Source of the DNA: Salminus brasiliensis
Taxonomy: Eukaryota > Chordata > Actinopteri > Characiformes > Bryconidae
DNA: 64,000 nucleotides
Assembly (NCBI RefSeq): GCF_030463535.1
Contig: NC_132881.1
Coordinates: forward strand, 41,141,973-41,205,972
Direction of reading: 5' to 3'
Positions 50,681 to 62,769 of this stretch are shown one piece after another. The notes under the pieces were generated by a model. It worked only from the letters and a program-made list of their open reading frames with translations, had not been told where the DNA came from and did not search any database. Made by a program: the position numbers and the translations under genes. Each line of letters starts with the position of its first letter. Within the stretch, counting starts at the first letter, position 1.

Positions 50681-51790
50681 TTTCATCCTAATGTTGAGAT
50701 CTGGACAGTCTTTTGTTTTATACAGCCACAGCTTCTGCGGTTTAGCCTGTTCAGTAAGAGCTTCTTAATCAGCTCTACCTCAATTCAGACCCACAGTGTT
50801 GAGTGTGATTTAAATTAAGACATCAGCTGTTGTTTTTCTTCTTCTTAAGGGAGGGGCTTGGGGAGGGTAGTTTTGATGGTCTACCAGGTCTTGTATGGTT
50901 GTTATGGGTCCCATTTTCTCTGTACATTTTATTTAAGTCAAGTTTGGGGGAAAAAAAAACACTTTTCCATTTTCTATGTAACCTTATCAGTAGAATCTAA
51001 AATATGAAATCAAAAGTCCATATGCAGGAAGTCAGGGTTTTGTTTGTATGTTTATTTATCTGTTTGTTACAATGCTGAATGACTAATCATCATAGCTCTT
51101 AACAATGAAATTAATGCTGGCCCTGCCATCACAAGATCACTGGTTAAGTTCCAGTTGAAGCTACTGCAATTACACCCTGAGAGAAAAACTGGCCTCATTC
51201 TTTCTGGGTGGGTAGAATGGCCCTCCCTCTCCCCCATGACTCATAATGGTCCTAGCCAGAGCTGTTCCATGGCTTTGGAAGCCCCCCTCAATGTTGGTGG
51301 ATATCATGTGATGGGAAAGTTTGAAATAAACAGCAGGAATTGGAAATTACCACATTAATGAACATTATAATGTTCTAGAACAGAGGTCACTAATAGATGG
51401 AATGTGGTTTGGTTTCCTGACCCAGACACTGCCCTATCTAGACCTGTACCTATTACCAATAAAAACTATTTTATTCTGTTTTAACCAGTATAGTTTTTTC
51501 TAGCCTCTGTGGTACAGGTTTTGAGGCTCAGGATACTCACAGACTATTCGCATACATTGTGAATATCAGGCAGTCCAGGCAGTCACTTGGGGAAAAAAGG
51601 CGTTTGGCCGCTGCTGCACACCATACTTAGTCTCCGAGTGCACATATCAGAATTCCTCCAGTGGATATTAAAAACTTTCAGAATCACTAAAGAACATAGC
51701 ACACAACAGCAGCACCACCTCATATAAAATGGCAAAACACCAACAATGGGAGTGCATCTCTCCGTCCACTATGATGCTCTTATCGGCATC
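50681..51790. other. Intergenic DNA without a recognised gene
   Basis: No exon or clear repeat recognised between the Tc1 element and the repeat block that starts near 51790. Confidence 0.4.
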
Positions 51791-53120
51791 TTAGCTTAGC
51801 AAAAAAAAAGAGCTAATCAGGCTGGAGCTGGAGGAAGAAACATTGGGAGGAACCAAGACTCACAAGGGGGACCCGACCCATCCTCCTCTGATCAAAACTT
51901 CTTATAAATGATTGATAGAAAGTCACTGTACCACCATATGCAACTGTTCTTCTGCTCAAGTGTGCTGAGATCATTATAATATTAATTAATTAACATAATT
52001 CTAATAAAGAATGGTAAGAATAATGAGAGTAATTATGGTTAATTGTGGTAATAAAAATATTAGCAGCAAATAGAGTCCATGTAAACTTCAACATAGTCAG
52101 TAGGCAGGTTGCAGTAGAACGGTCTGATACAGGTAGCAGGAGAGCCCGTTGGGTGGACAGCCAATCTGATGCGGGTCGCAGGGGAGCCCAGCCGTCAATG
52201 CACCATCAAAGTCAAACAGCTCAGAAAAGGTAATGAGATAGAATTGGTTCTAATTGGATTCATGGAGTACAGAGAATGTGAACATTATCAGACACAGGAG
52301 CACCCAGAAACACTGGCATCCGTCCACTCCACCGTCCACAAACCTGAGGGATTATGTGCAAACGGGGGGACGACAGCTCCTTAATCTCAGTACTACTATT
52401 CCCTGTGTCCATAAACCCTGGATCATCTAAAGGTAGACATTAATTACCAAAAGCTAAACTAAACAGATGAGTTTTCAGCCTAGACTTGAAGACTGAAACT
52501 GTGTCTGAGTCTCGAATATCTGGAAGGTCATATCAGAGTCGGGGCTTTACAAAAATAAAACTCTTACCCCTGCTGAGGCTCTCTGAATTTTAGTAACTGG
52601 TAAGAAGCCAGTACCCTGTGATCTAAGTAATCATGATGGTTCATAATAGGAAATTAGATCTAGCAGATACTCAGGAGCTCAAGATATTTATAATCAGTAC
52701 GGAATTTAACTGGCAGCCAATGTAGCGCTGATAGAACTGGACTAATATGGTGAGATTTTTTAGTTTTAGCAAGAACCCTGACTGCAGCATTTTAAACTAG
52801 TTAAAGTTTACTGAGGTTCCTGCTGGAACATCCTGGCAATAGTGCATTGTGATTGTTCAGCCTGGAGGTAATAAAAGTATGTACTAATTTGTGCATAATG
52901 CATTATATAAGGCTTTTCTTGGCAATGTTCTAAAGATGTAGAAAAGATGTCCTTGTAGCATTAACTATATGTTCAAATGATAGATCTGAATCAATTATGA
53001 CCCAAAGATTTTGAGCTGCTAGACCAGAAATAACAGAGAAATTTTACATGAAGTCTGATAGTTTATTTCTTGCGGCTGTTGGACTCAAAAAGAGAATCTC
53101 TGTTTTTTACAGTTTAGAAG
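51790..53120. repeat. Block of dispersed fish repeats
   Basis: Begins with the same repeat as at 47640 (gaggaagaaacattgggagg). It continues with phrases such as gatgagttttcagcctagac and gaagccagtaccctgtgatc that belong to widespread non-autonomous repeats. No open frame of note. Confidence 0.45.
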
Positions 53121-53318
53121 GAGGAAGAATTTCACATCTTTAACACAGAAATAAACAACAGAAAAAGACTTTTAGTAATAGAAATTCCACTTCTACTGAT
53201 CTAAACCATCTTGACAAACCTGCATTAAGTCAGGCAAACCTGCAAGTCTTTAGATTTCCTGAGGAAAATGGTCAAATTTCATCTGAACTCTGAACTGATG
53301 GTGTTGGTATGACTGCTT

Positions 53319-53533
53319 TTACTCCTCTTTGGGTCTAAAGTAGAGTTTCTTGGTGAGCATGGAGGTGAAGCAGGGCATTTGTTTCTTGTCATTGTGGGTA
53401 CGTCTTGACACCTGCTGGTTGACGAGGGTCAGCAGCTCGGTGAACTCCAGAGATGAGCCTTGATGTTGTAGTGTCTTACACAGGTCCTGAATGTAGAACG
53501 AGCCAAGCTCTGGGTGGCGAAAGGCAGCAAATC
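53319..53533 (-). CDS. casp6: Caspase copy 2 exon 6 (small subunit)
   Basis: 215 bases: [36 protein letters not shown], ending KLYFRPKEE-stop. Confidence 0.96.
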
Positions 53534-56500
53534 CTGTTCATTTAAGAGATTAGTTATTGTCTGTGATCAGCTAATGCAAGAAAAAAAAAAAAAACATCAT
53601 TACCTTTACTCACCCTCAGCTACACTGTAACACATGATGAAATCTGCCCCAGCTGGGAAAGTGTAGACCATGGCAGCATCCTCTTCCACCTCAGTGGCCA
53701 TCTCATCATCCCCTGCAGCCATGCCAGTCACAGCTTCATCTTCAATTTCCCCACGACATGCCTATATTTACAAACCCTGAATTACACATTCATAACTGTA
53801 ACCTGTGTTCAATGTGTTGAATAAAATGACTGATGCATTCTTAAAGTGTTAGAATAGCGAATAGCGTAAAATAGCGTAAAAAATGGAATGTTGTTTACAT
53901 GGTGTTGGAGTCACCTGGAAGATAAAGATCTTGGGCTTTCCTACAAGGCTTCTGCATTGATCTCCTCTGAAGAAAGACGTTATTTCCTTAATGCTAACTG
54001 GTTTGTCATTGGCAAAAATATGACCCTCTCTTCCATGACTCAAGAAAACACACACAAAGCAGTCGGCATCTGAGTGGTCAGCCTCTGCAGCTGTGGTCAA
54101 AGATTAGCAAGCGATTAACAACATTTCATGTAGTTTACAGGACACTGAAAGACTTTATGTATGAAATGTTGAAGGGTTGTACCTTGACGTATTTTGTCCA
54201 TCATGTCTTTCTCTTTTAGATTATCATAGGATTCCACGTTAAAGCCTAGCTCTTCAAATCTGAAAATAGAAGTGAAGTAAAAAGAAGACTGAGCACTTCC
54301 ATTTTAGTCCAGTTGTAAACCAATACAGATTTGAATGGTTTGGCCTTCTTGGTATTGTGTGAGTTGGTCTTTAAAATCACAACCACACTTTTACTTTTAC
54401 TACACTAAAGGTACTTCAAATGTTTTTTGAGCATTGCTGAACATTTTGCACATACATTGCTTATTGTACTCCAGCTGTTAATTTTTAATAAGTCCATATT
54501 GTGTATATTTAGTATAAATACAAGTGCTAAGTACCTAAAGAGAAATGATTTTGAACTACAGCCAGACCTAACTCTATCCACTGACTAGATACAGCACATA
54601 ACCTTGAACTTATAAAAAGTAGTGTGACCATGCGTCTTTTTTTTCCCGGGCATTTCTTCTTTTTTTGATTTCTAAATTGCATTAAATGTCTGGGATCACA
54701 CATTAATTTCACATCACCATTTCCTGCTGCCAGAATTGACATCTACAAGCAACCATTGTTTAAACTGATTCCTAGAGGGAGAGAGAGAGAGAAAAAGAGA
54801 GAGACCTAATGACCTGGTACTGTGTCTGTCCACAGCTGACATGCAGAGAACTCTACACAAAGTCAACCCATGAAAAGTTGTCCTTACATGCTTCAGGACC
54901 ACCACCACCACCATCCCTGTGCCAAAGGAGTCCCCAGTGTCATGCCACAATGGCTACTGTCCTGTTGCCCTTACACTCATCATCATTAAGTGATTGAGAT
55001 CAAAACGATCACATCAAAAACGAGCTCCCCACTCACTGGACTGTTTGTGTCTTGTCCCAACCACTCTACAGATTATGCCATCTCCACAACACTCTGCCTG
55101 ACTCTCACCCACCTGAACAATAAAGATACCCATGTCAGAATGCTGTTTGACTTCAGTTCAGCATTCAACACCATCTCTCTCAGTATCTGTTTGAAAAACT
55201 AAGCCTGCTGGGCCTGAACAGCAACAGCTTCTACCCCTAAGTCGTCAGACTTCTCAACACACAAGGACTGAGCTGAGACCCTCTCTCACTTTATGCACAC
55301 TTGAGAAATATGCACACTCAATTACATTTACATTTAAGGCATTTAGCAGATGCTCTTATCAGCGACTAACAGTGCTTCACTGTTCTATTTAAAAAACACC
55401 CATAGTTTAGCTAGTTTGTATTGGCTAGGATCAGATACCTCTAAGCTTAGATACTACTAAAAACAGACGTCAGTATGGAGACCACAATACTCAACACTGC
55501 ACTACACTCTGCCCAAGCACTCTGGGAAAAGGTGGGTCTTCAGTCAGTGTTTGAAGACAGCGAGCAACTCTGCTGTTCTTGCACTGAGGGGAAGTTTGTT
55601 CCACCACTTCGGTGCCAGGAAAAAAGAAAAAACACACACACATACCCTATACACAGTCACCCTGTGAATCCCACCATGTGAGTATGTGCACACTTTTTAG
55701 GTTACTTGCTGCAAAATACTGCAGTACATAAGAATGACATTAAAAGCCTCTTCACTTGTGGCTTAAAAACTGTTATGTAAAAAGTGGTAAAAGCTTTTTT
55801 TCCTTCATTTTACTCATAAAGCCAGATACAATAAAAGAAGATGATTTATACACAATCACTTTGATTTATTAGTTTTGGTAGCCAAGTAAATGCTTATGTA
55901 TTAATGTATTAAACATAGTTTATGATTTTAGAGGTATGTACTCTCTCCGGTCCTCACACATACACATTGCCATGGTCCTACATGAAGCCCCCCTGGCCAA
56001 AACATTCATAATGAACATCCATGATGGACCCTCAGCGTTTTCTTTTTGAAAACCTAAATATGGTCACCCTAATTAAAAGACAGCACATGTCAGCAGCTGG
56101 CCCAGGGCAGTGGTGGCTCAGCGGTTAGAGCACCGGGATATCGATAACAGGATATTCGATTCCCGGGCTCGGCAAGCTGCCACTGTTGGGCCCTGAGCAA
56201 GGCCCTTTACCCTCTTTACCCTTTACCCTTTACCCCTGAGCAAGGCCCTTTACCCTCTCTGCTCCCCGGGCGCTGGAGTTGGCTGCCCACCGCTCTGTGT
56301 GTGTGTGTGTGTGTGTGTGTACTTACTGCCCCTAAGACGTGTGTGTGAGTGTGTGTTCACTACCAGATGGGTTAAATGCGGAGGGCACATTTCGCTGTAC
56401 ACTGTACAGTGACAAATACGTGCACCTTTACCTTTAAATATGGGTGCAGTGCAACAGGCAGCATGAAAAACGATTAAATGCCCCAAAAAATAGAATTCAA

Positions 56501-59500
56501 ACATGATTTGACATTTATCTGTGTTCTTAAGAGCAGTACATACAATGAAAGCAGTTCTGTGACTTTCAAATTTGACTCAAAGGTCATTGTAAAGGTGTTA
56601 TCAGAGGCATGTTGTAGTCGGCTATTGAACTGAACTCTAGAACAAGTATAACCATGAAAGGCAATCAGCACCAAATCAAAATGTGTTGTAGAAGAGCTAC
56701 TGCCCAAAAAACATGCCCAGTCTTCATGCCCCATTTGCAAACTAGTGGGAACAACAGTATTTTATTGTTTCCATGCTGCCACTGGCATGCGTGGAAAAGT
56801 GGAACTATGCTCTCTGGAATGATGTTGCTCCTATCAGTACTTCTGGGGTGAGTTGGAGAGTTGGGGATGAGATGAAGGGGTGATTGTCCAACATCCTGAC
56901 CTCACTAACCCTTTTGTTGCTGAATGACGTCTAAAAGCAATGCTATAAATTAGAAAAGAAAGCCATCTAGAAAGACAGTAGACGCAGTGATGGTTATATA
57001 CATTTTAAAATATGTTATCTGTATATTCTACGTATGTATTGTGCCACAATGTCCTTAGCATGATACAGCCAGATTGCTTCACACCCAAACTGGACCAAAC
57101 TGGTATAGAAGCCCTTGCCAAATGAGGCGGGGCTTGGTTGGGGTGAATCACAGGTAATCTGATTGGGAAAAAAACAAAATTCTGCAGTACTGCAAGAGTC
57201 AGCACAAACAGCCTGCCAAGAGTCAGCGTTTTCTTGAAAAAGAAGTATGTCCTTGCAAGAACATAAGCAAAGAAGTATGTCCTTGCAAGAACATAAGCGA
57301 GTGCAGCGGGTAAGTTCCTTAGCTAACGAGCAAGGGGCTCTCGATCTTGACATAAGCGGGTACAACCGAAAAATATCATGATAAAAGAAATATACATAGG
57401 AGGGACCACAGCAAGATAAGGACAGTATATAAGGCCCAGGCAGAGCCATACTTTTTAGACTGCCTTGGGAGAGTGCTGGCTGTCTCAGACTAACGCATTA
57501 TTTGTAATGCCTTAGTCTTCACCTTATTTTTGTACACTTTATGCAGAAATAAAGGTTGCACTCTGCCTTTCTATTGACTACGGAGCTGGATTCTTTTATG
57601 CACCATTTTCTAAATGCTTATTAGCTGATTGGGGGAATTTATAGAGAAAAAGAGCCGACAGCAGTTACTCCAGTGAAGGCAGAACTCTTTTTTAATATCC
57701 TTGATTTAGATAGAAACAATTATTGAGCAGTTGGCCCAATACTTTTGTCAATGTGTGTAAGTAAAGATGCCAGCAGCTATGGGAAAAAAGTCTGCACCTA
57801 CAGGAACAGAAGAAAAAGCAATGGCATTTTGCTCATGCTCTCTCTCACTCCAGCTGATTGCATATATGCTCAAATAAGAGTGTCTGGCTTCAGTTTGCAT
57901 GTGTTAGACATTTTCTAACACTTACAGACTGTTAGTTCCATTAGTGTTCCTACTGACAAGAAGCCATGGGTGTATCTCATTTACCTCATAGACTTGAATG
58001 AGGTCCCACTGACATGCCAGCAAATGCATGGTCACAATATCTCCTTAAAAAGAGGTAAATTACTATGATATGCCACATTTACATACAGCCTGATAATCAG
58101 TTAATAATTCAGCTGATAGCTCAATCAGAGTAGATTACGTCCATGAGGCCACTGCAAATACAATTCATCGGATTTAACGAGGTGGGTAATCCTTTAAATA
58201 ATCCTTTTAATAGAAGGATTACAGCCATGTAAACACCTTATCCGATTACATTCCCAAATGGAAAGTGTAGGTATGTTCCCACATGTGCAAGGCAATAGCA
58301 GCATGCACATTTGTTCTGCACAGGTGACATTTTTGGTATAAATGTCATATTCATCATGAATGTCTTATTGAAATTTTGTTTCCACTCAAAATTTGTGAAT
58401 TCCCTACCACCAGCATTTACTGTGCACATTTATCCACTCTAAGTGAATGTAAGGTACATCATTTTAAAGCAACTCATGCAGCCATCATACTGCTGCTTCT
58501 CCTACTCTGATTGGATCCCAAACACCTCCTCCTGAACTAACTGGCTTCTACAATGCAGCAAAACCTACTAAGATTCACTAAATCTTCAAATGTTAGTAGA
58601 CACTTAGCAACTAAAGCATTCGACTACTTTAAGTTGCACCTACTGGTGACAAAGACACACACACACATATATATGGCGTGATTGGCCCATATAGAGAAGT
58701 TCTCCCGACAGAACAGAGCAGATAGACATAATCCTATTAGCACCATGTCTAATGCTAGGTGTGGAGCAGTGTTCTCTGAAATGATGTTGCTTCAACCAAT
58801 ACTTCTGGTATGAGTCACTACTTCTTTTGTCTCTGGAGATTTCAACCATGCAAATCTCAAATCAGTGCTGCTTAAATTCCACAAGCATGTGGACTTTAGC
58901 AACCAGGGGGGCTAACATGCTGGATCTTGTTTTTACTACAGCTACTTAGACCAGCATACAAATCACTCATCACCAGATCTCTGCTCTTCAGGACTGTTTT
59001 GAGCACACAGACTGGGACATGTTCAGGGAGGCAGTGACTTCAGACGACTCCATCAACCATCCATCCACTCCATCAGCAAGTGCACTGGTGATGTTACTTT
59101 CTCCAAACACCTCACAGTAAACCCCAACCAGAAGCCATAAATAACTGCAGAGGTGTGCATGCTGCTGAGGACTCAAGGGCCTAGCTTTCCTGGGCCATCA
59201 GATGGGCATAGCGTGCATATGCAAAAAAAAAAAAAAACAACACGTTCAGGACATCCAGGACATCACCAAGTCAACTCAACCTGCTTGTGATAACAATGCC
59301 TCCTTTCCGGATACTTTGAACTACTTCAATGCTTGGTTTAAAGCATAGACGGCAAGGATGACCTCATCCTAAGAACCAGGTACTCTATCTTTCCACGGCT
59401 GATGTGCGGAGACCTCAGAATCAACCCGTGAAAAGCCCCAGGATCGGATACCATACCCGGTAAAGTGCTCAAAGAATGGCAGATGTTCTCACAGACTTCT

Positions 59501-60076
59501 TCAACATTTCTCTAAGTTGTTCCAGTCACCCATACGTACTTCCTTCATGTTATTTCTTCTTTCTTCTCTGTCTCTGTCCTTTATTAAGTACTAATTATGT
59601 AAAGCTGCTTTTGTGACTTGACTTGACTTCAAGACCACCACCACCATCATCCCTGTGGCAGTGTCATGCCTCAATGACTACCATCTCGTTGCACTTAAAC
59701 CAATCATTATGATGGGCATCCACCAGCTCCCTCATTCACTGGACCTACTACAATCAATCTCTAAATGAAACTTAAGTGAGATCACAAATACGTCTTCTGA
59801 GATCTAAAAAAATAACATTTGTGCATTAGAACAACTGCATTCAACTGTGCAACATTCTTGTATCTTTAGAAACTTGTATTTTTAGTGTTTGTATGTGTGC
59901 ATGTGTGCATGTGCATGTTTTTGGCTTTTTTTGGCTGTTTTTCATTGCTAATTGTAAATCATTTGCACACATGACATCCAATAGAACACCCCATGCCCAA
60001 GTTTAGCTTCAAATCAGAATGCAGATATGGATATTTTGAGAAGTTAACTGATACAGACAGACAGACAGACAGACAG

Positions 60077-60131
<55 letters not shown>

Positions 60132-62207
60132 CCTCTAGCCTTTAGAAGAAAAAAAAATATGTGCACCTTTAGCCTCTGACCTCCTATAATGATTGGGCTT
60201 AAATTTGATTTTTCAGGGAGTGATTATGGTAACTGTGCTGGTGAGTGTGATTATTTAGCACTGTAGTAAGGAGGCCATGATTGCACTGATAGGTGACTAA
60301 TGCTGTTTCTTTCTTTTTTGTCATACTGTGACATTGATGTCCACAAAAAAACAACCCATGCACAAACACTGAGTGGTGATAGCAGGTGTGGCCAGGACAT
60401 TCAACCACAGCTTTGCTCAAACTTGTTGAATGCCTTGTGTAATTAAACACTAACTCATTAAATGGTATATACAGAATAATGTACAGCCATCAGAAGTGTG
60501 CACAGTGAGAGAGGTAAAGGGTTTGTGCTAGTTGCAATGCAGTGGCAGCTAAAAAGTGGCAGAGAGAAGTCTGGGCATGAAAATTGCAACACTGTGGAAT
60601 CCAGCTGTTGGGCTGTCCAGCCCATGTCTTAGGCTGTGTCTTTCTCTGAGTTTGCATGCAAGTGTGCATGTGCACCTTTCAGTGAGGTTTTTTTTGTCTG
60701 CAGATGAACCAGGGCGTTTCCTCAGTTGTAACATCCAGAAAAAATGTTCCTGGTTAAAGATAAGGGCTGATCCTCTCCGTTTGTAGTCCATCTTGTACTC
60801 CCCAGGCAAATCTGTATTAAATACACAAATACATCAAATTAGAGCATGTTAACCGCATTTTTAAGAGTTAGATTTAACTTATAGTGTGTAACTAATAGGA
60901 AAGCTATAGGCTGTTGTAGGAAATCAAATCAGGCCTGTACAAAAACACCAGTGTTCAATCTTAAAAGCTGATTGAGAGGATCTATTTCACCCTGTGCTCC
61001 AAAAATCTCCTCAAAAGTCTCCTCTGGAGTTTCAGTACAGATCTTAATAAAGTCTTGCTTTGTGCTCAGACTAAATAAATATTCTTCAATAAATATTCCT
61101 TTACTAAAGACAGGGGTCTCAATATGAGCTCACCATTTCTCATCCAGGACCAAGAGGCTTTCTGATGCTGTAAATTACTACTATATTTGGGCCATTGTTT
61201 CACCTTAATAACTGAACCAATGTTATAACAAATGTATGAATGTTTTATTTGAATAAGTTAGCTATTTAGCAGCATCCCTGATCATTGATCAAATAAATCA
61301 CCATCTCTCACTGAATGCCAACATAACAAAGCTCTCTTATTTTGGACACATTATGAGATGAACCAGTTCACTCAGAAAAAACAATTGAATGTGAAAGAGG
61401 AAGGGGATGACCAGATGGACAAGATGGAAGGAAATAAATAGAGGAATCATTAGAGAGCTATGAATAAACCTGAAGATACAGATATCTCATGACTAATTTT
61501 TGTCTAGGGTGGTTTCTTCTTAGCAATTTTAAGAGAACATCTGTGACTTGTGTGGTTCGTGGATCACAGATAATACTCCTGAGATGTCAAATATCAACAT
61601 TTGAGCATCAAAAATTCCTCTGGGAACAACTGTATTCTTCTATTTTTATGCTTAGGGTTGGAACATGTGTTGTACATCTGGGGCTGGATTCACAAACAAA
61701 ATTCATCTTAAATGTGAGTGCTTTCCTTTTCTTACTTCTTACCTCTACTTAAGAAAGAGTTTCTCATTTTTTTCATTTCCAGCATTTCTCTTAAGAAATG
61801 GTACAATGAAACAATTGGTTTTCCTAAAAATGTGTCTTGCATTGTTTATGATGAGCTGTAAAATGCAGCATAAAAGGCTATGTTACAGATTTTTTTTTTT
61901 TATCAAGAATTGCATTTGTTAACATCAGGCCTCATTCACTGACCGTTTCTAAAAAGACATTTTCTCTTAAACTTGCAGTTTGCATGAAGCTTTTGGCTTT
62001 CACCGATGTCTCGAAACACAAATCATTAATGAGAGACAGGTCCCTCTGTTTAATTCACAATGCGTTAAGCAGAAAACCCACAATGCTTAACTTCTAAGTT
62101 CACTTACAGAAAGGGAATCCAAATATATATATAGCAAGATAAAAGAGGAAATGCATAAAAGAAAACAAGGCTGTACCATTATCGACGCCGTTCTCTCTGG
62201 CTGCCAT
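53319..62207 (-). CDS. casp6: Caspase-6-type cysteine protease, tandem copy 2
   Basis: Same family and role as copy 1. Exons in transcript order are 62177-62207, 60676-60811, 54183-54259, 53915-54090, 53614-53761 and 53319-53533. Exons 2-6 have exactly the lengths of copy 1 (136, 77, 176, 148 and 215), phases join, and the product is 260 residues. Catalytic His100 (LSHGREG) and Cys142 (QACRG, split over exons 4 and 5) are present, as is Arg195 of the P1 pocket. The linker reads TEVEED before [10 protein letters not shown], so Asp168 offers a VEED site that fits caspase-6 self-cleavage. Exon 6 differs from copy 1 at 11 of 71 residues. Intron 2 (6.4 kb) holds LINE, SINE and LTR pieces. A 33-base in-frame microexon may lie in intron 1 (60991-61023). 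Confidence 0.9.
53614..53761 (-). CDS. casp6: Caspase copy 2 exon 5 (catalytic Cys and linker)
   Basis: 148 bases starting ACRG (Cys142). The acidic linker ends TEVEED, followed by [19 protein letters not shown]. Confidence 0.95.
53915..54090 (-). CDS. casp6: Caspase copy 2 exon 4 (catalytic His)
   Basis: 176 bases with [18 protein letters not shown] (His100) and [17 protein letters not shown]. Confidence 0.97.
54183..54259 (-). CDS. casp6: Caspase copy 2 exon 3
   Basis: 77 bases reading [20 protein letters not shown] then DKIRQ. The acceptor is 6.4 kb from exon 2. Confidence 0.92.
54809..55320 (+). pseudogene. L2-like LINE reverse transcriptase relic
   Basis: The frame at 54990-55202 reads [19 protein letters not shown], then [17 protein letters not shown]. 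This is the start of the reverse transcriptase palm (the FxDxSSAFNT block) of an L2-like element. Upstream DNA (about 54830-54890) resembles the region just before it. Frames are broken. It lies in intron 2 of caspase copy 2, opposite to its transcription. Confidence 0.8.
55322..55620 (-). repeat. Dispersed non-autonomous repeat
   Basis: It begins acatttacatttaaggca, then tttagcagatgctctt, and continues with gtgggtcttcagtcagtgtt and ccaccacttcggtgccag, wording typical of an abundant fish repeat. The reverse of its end occurs at 32985-33050. Confidence 0.55.
55700..56100. other. Caspase copy 2 intron DNA, nothing recognised
   Basis: AT-rich, with no clear repeat ends or frames. Confidence 0.4.
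56106..56437 (+). repeat. tRNA-derived SINE, full length
   Basis: A box tggctcagcgg (about 56114) and B box attcgattccc (about 56154) form the tRNA-like head. The body has ccactgttgggccctgagca, a GT run and ttaaatgcggagggcaca, and the tail is cacctttacctttaa. A ttaccct-rich segment with a repeated tgagcaaggccctttaccct (about 56190 and 56237) shows local slippage duplication. Confidence 0.85.
56440..57180. other. Caspase copy 2 intron DNA with Tc1-derived fragments
   Basis: gtccaacatcctgacctcac near 56887 and related words also occur at 3170-3190, inside the short element there. No gene is recognised. Confidence 0.4.
57185..57605 (+). mobile_element. Probable solo LTR of a retroelement
   Basis: A TATA-like gtatataaggccc lies at about 57425, followed about 110-120 bases on by an AATAAA signal (about 57549) and a short tail, the U3-R-U5 layout of an LTR. 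Upstream, a 30-bp unit (aagaagtatgtccttgcaag and so on) is repeated exactly twice at about 57239-57298, like U3 enhancer repeats. No internal coding region adjoins, and the exact ends and target duplication are not clear. Confidence 0.5.
57610..58950. other. Caspase copy 2 intron DNA
   Basis: Scattered fragments of the Tc1-derived short element family (for example cactttaagttgcacc near 58630). No gene is recognised. Confidence 0.4.
58960..59745 (+). pseudogene. L2-like LINE relic (region before and start of reverse transcriptase)
   Basis: The + strand reads [17 protein letters not shown] near 58990 and [14 protein letters not shown] near 59440, both signatures of L2-like elements between endonuclease and reverse transcriptase. 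It then shows words of the next RT block. Stops and frame changes are frequent. A tail-like gtaaagctgcttttgtgact lies at 59598. Confidence 0.75.
60054..60128. repeat. GACA then CA microsatellite
   Basis: About six gaca units followed by about twenty CA units. Confidence 0.95.
60676..60811 (-). CDS. casp6: Caspase copy 2 exon 2
   Basis: 136 bases reading [20 protein letters not shown] and on to [13 protein letters not shown]. The open donor is AAAG|gtgcac, as in copy 1. Confidence 0.93.
60991..61023 (-). CDS. Candidate alternative microexon in caspase copy 2 intron 1
   Basis: 33 bases preceded by ctccag and followed by gtgaaa. Read in the exon 1 phase they give [11 protein letters not shown] plus one base, so inclusion or skipping keeps the frame with exon 2. 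It would add eleven residues to the short prodomain. The pyrimidine tract before it is weak and there is no counterpart in the 115-bp intron 1 of copy 1. It is a hypothesis only. Confidence 0.3.
61050..62170. other. Rest of caspase copy 2 intron 1
   Basis: AT-rich DNA, no repeat or gene recognised. The short frames are random-looking. Confidence 0.4.
62177..62207 (-). CDS. casp6: Caspase copy 2 exon 1
   Basis: ATG at 62207-62205 reads [10 protein letters not shown] plus one base, with donor G|gtacag, in the same phase as copy 1 exon 1. Confidence 0.7.
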
Positions 62208-62321
62208 TGTGGTGACTGCTTCTGCACGCCACTAACTCAGGATATGAAATGAGTAAGCGCACCACAGGAAAATGCTCCCACATGCAGAACAGCAATCTTT
62301 TCAGCTCCCATGTTGCCACGT

Positions 62322-62411
62322 CATCACAGTCAAGGCTCCACCTTTTGTAAAACAGTTGCCAGTCACAGAATGTCTACAGTGGAGATGTGATTCTTGGAGA
62401 AAAGCTGGATA
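62322..62411. repeat. Direct repeat, left copy (about 90 bp)
   Basis: Starts gtcatcacagtcaaggctcc and ends ggagaaaagctggataa. It matches 62770-62868 with a few changes, and the two flank the duplicated exon-2 segment. Confidence 0.85.
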
Positions 62412-62415
62412 ATAT

Positions 62416-62766
62416 TTTTGTCTGCAGATTAACCAGGGCGTTTCCTCAGTTGTAACATCCAGAAAAAATGTTCCTGGTTAAAGATAAGGGCTGATCCTCT
62501 CCGCTTGTAGTCCATCTTGTACTCCCCAGGCAAATCTGTATTAAATACACAAATACATCAAATTAGAGCATGTTAACAGCATTTTTAAGAGTTAGATTTA
62601 ACTTATAGTGTGTAACTAATAGGAAAGCTATGGGCTGTTGTTGGAAATCAAATCAGGCCTGTGCAAAAACACCAGTGTTCAAACTTAAAAGCTGATTGAG
62701 AGGATCTATTTCACCCTGTGCTCCAAACATCTCCTCAAAAGTCTCCTCTGGAGTTTCAGTACAGAT
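62416..62766 (-). pseudogene. Duplicated caspase exon 2 fragment, broken
   Basis: Nearly identical to 60694-61041 (about eight substitutions by eye over about 345 bases). It covers most of exon 2, the intron, and the candidate microexon (62715-62747). The 3' end of the exon with its splice donor is missing, and a base change gives a stop (TAA) where copy 2 encodes the first Ser of PGSSAD. It lies upstream of copy 2 exon 1, so it cannot join the coding sequence in the normal order. Confidence 0.85.
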
Positions 62767-62769
62767 CAG

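Noticed and set aside
56109-56175. tRNA gene
   Set aside because: The A and B boxes belong to a tRNA-derived SINE head; no full cloverleaf can be drawn.
56205-56260. Telomere-like ttaccct repeats
   Set aside because: They are a local slippage expansion inside a SINE body, where ccctttaccct is normal.
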